Source: an uncultured Ruminococcus sp. (GTDB taxonomy: Bacteria > Bacillota > Clostridia > Oscillospirales > Ruminococcaceae). Taken from it: DNA of 20,531 nucleotides. The position numbers and the translations under genes were made by a program. Every line of letters begins with the position of its first letter. Position 1 is the stretch's first letter. Shown here one piece after another: positions 14,674-20,531 of this stretch. Under the pieces are notes generated by a model, which was not told the origin of the DNA, ran no database searches, and was given only the letters and a program-made list of their open reading frames with translations. Where the stretch lies: positions 1 through 20,531 of the forward strand of contig UQKC01000042.1 of assembly GCA_900541495.1 (NCBI GenBank), written 5' to 3'.

Positions 14674-15767
14674 CAGTTACGCTCCTTTCCGTTTACAACG
14701 AATTTATATCGAATGAAGAACTCGCCAGCAAGCACGAAGAACAGGATAATTCCCTGAAGAACGTCCGCGCAGTAGGTCGAAAGTCCAAATGTCGACTGCA
14801 TTACGCTGCTTCCCTTTTCAAGAACGGAGAAAAGGAACGAAACGATAAGGATCGCTATCGGTTCAAGCTGTGCGAGCCAAGCAACGATGATAGCCGTGAA
14901 GCCGACACCGCCTGCAACAGAAGTCGCAAGGGTCATATCCGAACCGGTAGCCTGAACCATACCTGCGATGCCGCAGACCGCGCCGCTGAAAAACATCGTG
15001 CGAAGCATAATTTTCTTCGGGTTCATACCTGCATAACGTGCAGTTGCGTGGCTTTCGGAAACAACGCTTATCTCATAGCCGTGCTTCGTATATTTAAGGT
15101 AAATAAACACGATAACGGTAAGTATCAGGCCGATTATCCAGCCGACCTGTATTCCGCCAACCTTGTCAAGCTGTGCATTTGAAACGAAACGTGCTATCTT
15201 CGGGAAGCCGCCCGATTCGGGGTCTGCCCAAGCGCCGTCACGAAGCCAGACTATAACATAAAGCGCGATATAGTTGAGCATAAGCGTGAAAAGCGTTTCG
15301 TTCGTGCCGAATTTCGCCTTAAAAAATGCAGGGATAAGTCCATATAGACCGCCGCCGATGATTCCTGCGACAAACATTATTATCATAAGGAGAAAATGCG
15401 GAAGATCGGCGTGGAAAAGTGCAAAATACGATGCGCATATCGCACCTGCAATGATCTGACCCTCTGCGCCGATGTTCCAGAACTTCATCTTGAACGCAAG
15501 CGTTACGCCGAGTGACGAGATAAGAAGCGGTATCATGACTTTAACAGTCGCCTGAAATGCCATTGAGGTGCTGAATGCGCCCTTGATGATAGTTCCATAG
15601 ACCGAGAAAGGATTGTAGCCTATGCAAAGGATAAAAAGTCCGCCTGCGATTATAGCCGCTGCGACCGAGATCGCACGGAAAAGGACGGCTTTTTTCGTTC
15701 CGACTTCTGCACGCTTGGAAATTCTTATACGAAATTTTTCACGGTTCTGTACTGTCTGTTCAGCCAT
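14673..15767 (-). CDS. nupP: BMP-family nucleoside ABC transporter permease (NupP-like)
   Basis: A 364-residue permease with a basic, cytoplasmic N-terminus of about 30 residues (KFRIRISKRAEVGTKK) and about nine or ten membrane segments. Family segments include LAFKMKFWNIGAEGQIIAGA, GTNETLFTLMLNYIALYV, and NPKKIMLRTMFFSGAVCG. It is the larger partner of the NupQ-like permease. ATG 15767 is preferred over TTG 15773 because AGGAGG lies 9 bases before the ATG but only 3 before the TTG. The start overlaps the ATPase stop by 8 bases, indicating coupled translation of the three transporter subunits. Confidence 0.93.
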   Translation of the reverse strand: MAEQTVQNREKFRIRISKRAEVGTKKAVLFRAISVAAAIIAGGLFILCIGYNPFSVYGTIIKGAFSTSMAFQATVKVMIPLLISSLGVTLAFKMKFWNIGAEGQIIAGAICASYFALFHADLPHFLLMIIMFVAGIIGGGLYGLIPAFFKAKFGTNETLFTLMLNYIALYVIVWLRDGAWADPESGGFPKIARFVSNAQLDKVGGIQVGWIIGLILTVIVFIYLKYTKHGYEISVVSESHATARYAGMNPKKIMLRTMFFSGAVCGIAGMVQATGSDMTLATSVAGGVGFTAIIVAWLAQLEPIAILIVSFLFSVLEKGSSVMQSTFGLSTYCADVLQGIILFFVLAGEFFIRYKFVVNGKERN

Positions 15768-17304
15768 TTCCAAGCACCTCCTCTGCTGTTGAGCCTGTCA
15801 TCATAAGACCAAGCTGCTCCTTTGTTACTGTTTTTGCATCAACTATGCCCGTTACCTTGCCGTGGCAAAGCACCATAATTTTATCCGAAAGTTCAAGCAG
15901 AACGTCCAGGTCCTCACCGATGAAAAGAACCGCAACGCCCTTTTTCTTCTGCTCGTTCAGAAGTCCGTATATCGTATATGACGAATTAATATCAAGTCCT
16001 CGAACGGGGTAAGCCGTTATGAGCAGACTCGGTGCGGATTCGATCTCACGTCCGAGAAGAACCTTCTGAACGTTGCCGCCCGACAACATTCTTACGGGAA
16101 TTTCCGTTGACGGAGTTTTGATATCAAGCTCCTTGATGAGCCTTTCCGCAAGCTCGCGCGCAGGCTTTTTGTCGATGAACGGACCTTTGCTTTTGCTGTA
16201 GGATTTGAGCATCATATTGCCCGTCATACCCATTGATGAAGCAAGTCCCATTCCGAGTCTGTCCTCGGGGACGAAGCTCATGCTTATGCCAAGCTCGATG
16301 ATCTCCTTTGCGGTCTTGCCGATGATGTTTTCCTTATTGTAAAGCACAGCGCCCGAACGGATACCGTTAAGACCTGCAATGGTTTCGCAAAGCTCTTTCT
16401 GACCGCTGCCTGCAACACCTGCAACACCAAGAATTTCACCCGAATAGATATCGAAAGTAACATCTTCAAGTGCAACAGTTCCGTCAGGCTTGTCAACGGA
16501 GAGATGATAAACGTTGAGAAGCGGCTTCGGGTCGATAGGCTCGGGACGCTCGATGGAAAGACTGACAGGTTTGCCGACCATAAGCTCGGTGAGCTTTTTC
16601 TCGTTTGTCTCAGCCGTAAGTACGGTTTCGACCGACTTACCCTTACGCAAAATAGTAACACGGTCGCTTATCGCCATAACTTCGTTGAGCTTATGCGTGA
16701 TAATGATTATTGCACAGCCCTCGCTTCGCATTATGCGGAGCATATCGAAAAGCTTCTCGGTTTCCTGCGGAGTAAGAACAGCCGTAGGTTCGTCAAGGAT
16801 AAGTATTTTCGCACCGCGGTATAAAACTTTAAGTATCTCGACTGTCTGCTTTTCGCTGACGGACATATTGTATATTTTTTTGTTGAGGTCAACGTTAAGA
16901 CCGAGCTTTTCGCTTATCGCGGAAATATCTTCACGCAGAGCGGAGCGCTTTTTCAGCTTTCCGGGCGTTCCTGCGATGATATTGTCGAGCGCGCTGAAAG
17001 CTTCAACAAGCTTGAAGTGCTGGTGTATCATTCCTATGCCGAGCGCTATCGAATCCGCAGGCGAATTGATAACAGCGTGTTTGCCGAGAACATTGATAGA
17101 ACCGCTGTCGGGATGATAGATGCCCGAGAGCATATTCATAAGTGTAGTTTTGCCCGAACCGTTTTCGCCGAGCAAAGCGAGTATTTCGCCATATTTTACC
17201 GAGAGATCAACGTGATCGTTCGCAACGACCGTACCGAACGTTTTCGTGATCTCCTTACATTCAATGGCATAATCGGAAGATTTTATTTCTGAATTTTCCG
17301 CCAT
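15760..17304 (-). CDS. nupO: BMP-family nucleoside ABC transporter ATPase (NupO-like)
   Basis: A 514-residue tandem ABC ATPase, the energising subunit of a nucleoside importer. The first domain has Walker A GENGSGKT (about 47-54), signature MSVSEKQTVEI and Walker B ILILDEPTAVLTP, followed by the H-loop THKLNEV. The second domain has a modified Walker A GVAGSGQKE, signature LSGGNVQKVLLGRE, and a degenerate Walker B ending ITAYPVRGLD. The modified second site is usual for sugar/nucleoside importers of this class, though TAYPVRG differs from the common AAQPTRG. GGAGG lies 6 to 7 bases before ATG 17304. It is first in the operon nupO-nupP-nupQ-(GNAT), read from a near-consensus promoter. The substrate-binding BMP lipoprotein gene that normally comes first is absent. 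Confidence 0.95.
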   Translation of the reverse strand: MAENSEIKSSDYAIECKEITKTFGTVVANDHVDLSVKYGEILALLGENGSGKTTLMNMLSGIYHPDSGSINVLGKHAVINSPADSIALGIGMIHQHFKLVEAFSALDNIIAGTPGKLKKRSALREDISAISEKLGLNVDLNKKIYNMSVSEKQTVEILKVLYRGAKILILDEPTAVLTPQETEKLFDMLRIMRSEGCAIIIITHKLNEVMAISDRVTILRKGKSVETVLTAETNEKKLTELMVGKPVSLSIERPEPIDPKPLLNVYHLSVDKPDGTVALEDVTFDIYSGEILGVAGVAGSGQKELCETIAGLNGIRSGAVLYNKENIIGKTAKEIIELGISMSFVPEDRLGMGLASSMGMTGNMMLKSYSKSKGPFIDKKPARELAERLIKELDIKTPSTEIPVRMLSGGNVQKVLLGREIESAPSLLITAYPVRGLDINSSYTIYGLLNEQKKKGVAVLFIGEDLDVLLELSDKIMVLCHGKVTGIVDAKTVTKEQLGLMMTGSTAEEVLGNG

Positions 17305-17349
17305 ATCTGACCTCCGTAAAAACTTTTTTCAAGAACCCATATAAGAATT

Positions 17350-17378
17350 ATTATATACTATTTTTCGCCCTAAATCAA
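17350..17378 (-). promoter_or_regulatory. Promoter of the nup operon
   Basis: On the minus strand TTGATT (17373-17378) and TATAAT (17350-17355) have a 17-base spacer. The leader to ATG 17304 is about 40 bases, too short for a purine riboswitch. Confidence 0.85.
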
Positions 17379-17405
17379 GGGTTTACAACAAATTATCGCA
17401 AATAA

Positions 17406-17441
17406 AAGCGGTGCAGTTCAAATAAAAAAACTGCACCGCTT
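17406..17441 (-). terminator. Terminator of the GHL10-GH5 operon
   Basis: A perfect 13-bp stem AAGCGGTGCAGTT/AACTGCACCGCTT with a 10-base A/T-rich loop. On the minus strand it is followed by TTATTT, 41 bases after the endoglucanase stop. The T-run is weak but the stem is strong. Confidence 0.8.
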
Positions 17442-17481
17442 ATGTATTAAGAAAAGCTGATCCGTTTTGATCTGCGTTTCC

Positions 17482-18867
17482 TTATTTTAAGCCTTCCATC
17501 AAAGCTTTTACAATTTTGTCATGTTCCATTTTGGCTGTTTTTCTGTTGAGTAGAAGAAAAGCTTCACCCGAACTGCTGTCATTTCCGTTATCCCACCAGA
17601 AGCATGGAACGCCTGCTTTTTTCGCAGCCGAAACATAGTATTTCGCAAGCTTGGCTCTTTCAGCATCGTTTTTCTTGTTCACAGAGCCGAATTCGCCGAC
17701 GATAACGGGAATTCCCTTGCTGATGAATTTATCGCTCAGCCTTTTGAACATCGAATCGATCTCCTGCTTGTCATTATCGGTGAATGAAGAAACCTTTGAA
17801 CCCGTGTTGAGTGCCATATTATACGGAAGATATGCATGGACTGAGATGATAATGCGGCTGTCATCGGGAATTTCAAGGTCATTTATTGCCGCACCGCCGC
17901 TGTTTGCGCAGTATGGAGTTATCATAAGATAGCGGAGTTTGTTGTTTCCGCCGCTCTTTCTGACGGTTTCGACAAAAAGCTTATTATACTTGTTGATGAC
18001 CTTGCGTTCATCAGCCGTTCCGCTGTTCCATTCATTTGCACTTCCAACGGTTCTCGGTTCGTTAAGTCCCTCAAAAATAAGGTGTTCGTCATAATCCTTG
18101 AAGCGTTCTGCTATCTGCTTCCATATCGATGTAAAGCGTTCGGACATTTCCTTGCTGTCTTTGCTTGGAATTATCCAATCGGTTTCGTGGTGGGTGTTGA
18201 GAATGACATACATATCGTTTTTGTAAGCATAGTCAATGACCGTCTGAACTCGGTCGAGCCACTCCTTGCTGATATTGTTTTTGCTGTCGAGATGCTCGCC
18301 CCAGCTTGTCGGGATACGAACTGCATTGAAGCCTGCCTTTTTGACGGCTTTTATCATCTCTTCGGTAGTCTTTGGATTTCCCCACGCTGTTTCGTGAGCA
18401 AGATCACCGTTTATCCAGCTTCCCGTGCAATCGAGCGTATTTCCGAGATTCCAGCCTATCTTTATGTTTTTCACAAAATCAAGTGCATCACCCGAAGAAG
18501 CTGCCGTATTTTTTGAGGTATTGCTGCTTGATGAAACTGCCGATGCCTTTTTGACCGTCACCTTGCAGGAAGCTTTGTATTTCGTATTCTTGATCTTGAC
18601 CGTAACTGTAACGTTTCCTGCCTTTACACCTGTGACTTTGCCCGATTTTGAAACAGTTGCTATCGTTTTGTCGCTCGTTGACCACTGTAAAGTATAGTTC
18701 TTTACACCTGTTACAGTTGGTTTCAAGGTTATGCTCTTTCCTACCGTGACCGAAGCGGACGTCTTGTTGAGCGCAACACCCTTTTTAGCCGCAAATGCAG
18801 TCGTTGAACAGAGCATCACTACCATAATCGCTGACATTATCAGCGAGATCAGTCTTTTGAATTTCAT
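17482..18867 (-). CDS. Secreted GH5 endoglucanase with N-terminal BIG2 Ig-like domain
   Basis: Probable endo-beta-1,4-glucanase or related plant-glucan hydrolase, secreted. The ATG at 18867 (MKFKRLISLI) is preferred to 18879 because GGGGGA lies 4 bases before it and it starts the signal peptide directly; cleavage is likely after AFA near residue 27. Residues about 29-107 form a bacterial Ig-like 2 domain (VALNKTSASVTVGKSITL then WSTSDKTIATVSKSGKVTG). A Ser-rich linker (108-126) leads to the GH5 domain (about 128-461): KIGWNLGNTLDC, AGFNAVRIPTSWGEHLD, His226-His227, acid/base Glu270 in FEGLNEPR, and nucleophile Glu392 in VGEFG. The pattern suggests subfamily 4, not confirmed. There is no dockerin, carbohydrate-binding module or LPXTG anchor. 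It starts 13 bases after the upstream GHL10 lipoprotein gene, so they are one operon. Xyloglucanase or xylanase activity is possible. Confidence 0.95.
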   Translation of the reverse strand: MKFKRLISLIMSAIMVVMLCSTTAFAAKKGVALNKTSASVTVGKSITLKPTVTGVKNYTLQWSTSDKTIATVSKSGKVTGVKAGNVTVTVKIKNTKYKASCKVTVKKASAVSSSSNTSKNTAASSGDALDFVKNIKIGWNLGNTLDCTGSWINGDLAHETAWGNPKTTEEMIKAVKKAGFNAVRIPTSWGEHLDSKNNISKEWLDRVQTVIDYAYKNDMYVILNTHHETDWIIPSKDSKEMSERFTSIWKQIAERFKDYDEHLIFEGLNEPRTVGSANEWNSGTADERKVINKYNKLFVETVRKSGGNNKLRYLMITPYCANSGGAAINDLEIPDDSRIIISVHAYLPYNMALNTGSKVSSFTDNDKQEIDSMFKRLSDKFISKGIPVIVGEFGSVNKKNDAERAKLAKYYVSAAKKAGVPCFWWDNGNDSSSGEAFLLLNRKTAKMEHDKIVKALMEGLK

Positions 18868-18880
18868 AGTATCCCCCATT

Positions 18881-20512
18881 TTATTTTTTTATGTTTGCAA
18901 GTTCAGCATTGACCTGCTTTGCAACCGATGATTCGGGCTCAAAAATCGAACCATATCTGAATATGGCAACTCCGCCGTAGTTGCTGAGTTTTTTCGCGGC
19001 TTTCATCTGCCTTGAAATTATATCGGAATTGTTTATCCATTCATTTTTGCCGTTTGCGCCTGCGTATGCGTCAGCCGCGCCTATCTTATAGCCTGCAAGT
19101 CCTATAACGAGCTTCACATTTCCCGATGAAGTCATACTGCTCCAGAGCGCGATAGTGTCTTCGTACGGCAGTGTGGCATTTTCAAACCCGAAGTAGACCT
19201 GAGGAAGAATATAGTCGCAGCAGTCGGACGAGCTGCACCACGTTTTTACATCGGCATAAAGCGTATCATAGTTGTTGCTTACACTTCCCTGCGGCGAAAT
19301 TCCGAACAAAACGCTCGAGTTTGCGCTGTGTACGGTCTTGTTCATTCGCTTTACCATATCATTGATGTTGTCCGTTCGCCACGATGAAATGCTCTTAGAC
19401 GTTCCCGAAGCCTTGTAAGCGGCACTGTCGAACGAAGCTGCCGTTGTCGGGTAAAAATAGTCGTCTATCTGGATACCGTCAACATCATAACCGGAAACTA
19501 TCTCGGAAATTCCGTCCGAGATAAGCTTTTCGACCTCGGGATAAGCAGGGTTAAGGTACCACCTGCCGTCTGATTTGACGATATATTTTCCGCATTTGTC
19601 GCTGTCGTTGTACCATTTTTTTATTGTGTATGAATCGGACAAGCCTTTCATTTGGCTGTCGGTCATAAGTCGCATCGGATTTATCCAAGCATGAACGGAA
19701 AGGTTTCTGCTGTGTGCTTCCTCGACCATAATTTCAAGCGGGTCGTAGGAAAGCTTTGCTCCGATAGTTCCGTTGTATCGGTCACCCGTTGGGAAAAGCT
19801 CCGAGCGGTAATAAGCGTCGCCGAAAGCTCTGACCTGAACATAAACAGTATTAAAGCTCAATGCCTTTACATCATCGAAATACTCGCCGATAGTTGAGCG
19901 GAACGCTTTCGCCGACTTGTTCATCATTGCCGATGAATATTCGAGGTAGGATATCCATATTCCCTTTTGCTCGCTGTAATTGAGTGCGGAATAGCCGTTT
20001 GTGCCATAGTTGTGAGAAACAGTTTCGGCAGGACTTTCCGTTTGAAGCGTTAATTCAGTGACGCTCGTTTCCTCCGTCGTAGTTGTTTCCGAGACTTTGG
20101 TGGTCGTCGTTGTGTTTTCCGAAGCCTTTGTCTGCTTTGGCTGTTCGGTTTCGACTTTGACAGTCACGTTTTCCCCGCTAAGTTCGCTTTCAATAAGGTC
20201 ATCTTCGGGTATTTCATTTTCAGCCATTACTGTTTCTGTAACGGATCCTGATATTTCTTGCTGTAAAGTTGTTTCACTTTGCAGCTCATTGCTTGTTTCA
20301 TCTGTCAAACTTGAAGTGATCTCCGTTTCTTCGGTAATTTCAACTGTCTGCGTGGTTTCTTCGGTGAGAATAACACTGTTTGCCGTCTGAATATTCGCAT
20401 CACGCGGATCTTCCGAAACCTTTTTGCAGGAGGACAAATTCGTGCATAACATTAAAGCTGCTATGACAGCTGCAAAGGCTTTATACTTTACATTATATGG
20501 ATAAAAAGACAT
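18881..20512 (-). CDS. Lipoprotein with GHL10 (DUF187) glycoside-hydrolase-like domain
   Basis: A 543-residue surface lipoprotein. ATG 20512 is chosen because AAAGGA lies 6 bases before it; the TTG at 20527 has no site. The signal peptide ends in a lipobox with Cys29 (NLSSC). Residues about 35-170 are a low-complexity Thr/Glu/Ser-rich spacer with many ETT/TTT runs, likely an extended stalk. The GHL10 TIM-barrel-like domain (about 183-540) starts GIWISYLEYSS and includes SFNTVYVQVRAFGDAYYRS, LSVHAWINPMR, and YDVDGIQIDDYFYP, whose Asp residues are the candidate catalytic acids; ILPQVYFGF and FRYGSIFEP come later. Members of this family act on uncharacterised glycans, some possibly peptidoglycan or exopolysaccharide. 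It is co-transcribed with the GH5 endoglucanase. Its promoter lies beyond the window end. Confidence 0.9.
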   Translation of the reverse strand: MSFYPYNVKYKAFAAVIAALMLCTNLSSCKKVSEDPRDANIQTANSVILTEETTQTVEITEETEITSSLTDETSNELQSETTLQQEISGSVTETVMAENEIPEDDLIESELSGENVTVKVETEQPKQTKASENTTTTTKVSETTTTEETSVTELTLQTESPAETVSHNYGTNGYSALNYSEQKGIWISYLEYSSAMMNKSAKAFRSTIGEYFDDVKALSFNTVYVQVRAFGDAYYRSELFPTGDRYNGTIGAKLSYDPLEIMVEEAHSRNLSVHAWINPMRLMTDSQMKGLSDSYTIKKWYNDSDKCGKYIVKSDGRWYLNPAYPEVEKLISDGISEIVSGYDVDGIQIDDYFYPTTAASFDSAAYKASGTSKSISSWRTDNINDMVKRMNKTVHSANSSVLFGISPQGSVSNNYDTLYADVKTWCSSSDCCDYILPQVYFGFENATLPYEDTIALWSSMTSSGNVKLVIGLAGYKIGAADAYAGANGKNEWINNSDIISRQMKAAKKLSNYGGVAIFRYGSIFEPESSVAKQVNAELANIKK

Positions 20513-20531
20513 CTGATTTCCTTTCAAATCT

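Noticed and set aside
17305..17405. Purine riboswitch upstream of the nucleoside transporter
   Set aside because: The promoter leaves a leader of only about 40 bases, and no three-stem junction or conserved purine-aptamer core is visible.

Overview
The window looks like chromosome from an anaerobic Clostridia/Firmicutes bacterium, most probably a Ruminococcus-like gut fibre degrader. The indications are: strong AGGAGG-type ribosome sites, sigma-A promoters (TTGACA/TATAAT) with 17-bp spacers, a Firmicutes-type Rex repressor, a partial oxidative TCA branch (aconitase plus NADP isocitrate dehydrogenase), a BMP-family nucleoside ABC transporter of the NupOPQ type, and a secreted GH5 endoglucanase. 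The species is inferred, not proven. Most of the window is housekeeping; I see no prophage, CRISPR array, transposase gene or biosynthetic cluster.

Layout. (1) 66-1119, minus: an unrecognised lipoprotein with its own terminator. (2) 1306-6543, minus: a tight five-gene operon acn, DUF3795-like, traX-like, icd, rex, read from a consensus promoter at 6515-6543 and ended by a perfect 13-bp hairpin. It converts citrate to 2-oxoglutarate with NADPH production, and its last gene is the NADH/NAD+ sensor Rex. (3) 6600-7033, plus: cytidine deaminase, divergent from acn; the shared spacer holds a candidate Rex half-operator. (4) 7253-7461, plus: tRNA-Leu(CAA) with promoter and terminator. (5) 7474-11179, plus: an operon of two RCK/TrkA potassium-regulator proteins and a large FtsA/PilM-type actin-fold protein with beta-grasp-like C-terminal modules. 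(6) 11209-11352, minus: a previously easy-to-miss 47-residue protein that is 87 percent Asn and Gln. (7) 11428-13114, plus: malQ (4-alpha-glucanotransferase). (8) 13091-17378, minus: ABC transporter nupO-nupP-nupQ followed by a GNAT acetyltransferase pseudogene. (9) 17406-20512, minus: lipoprotein with a GHL10/DUF187 domain and a GH5 endoglucanase in one operon.

The most informative structure outside ordinary genes is at 13188-13355. A 159-bp non-coding element with perfect 16-bp terminal inverted repeats and an ATAA flank on each side has inserted into the GNAT gene. Removing the element plus one ATAA copy and the extra G restores a continuous 153-codon GNAT frame apart from one TGA codon, so the insertion point can be read to the base. 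The second item is the Asn/Gln-rich micro-ORF, which has a good ribosome site and an internal tandem duplication. The third is the FtsA-like protein with its unusual C-terminal half.
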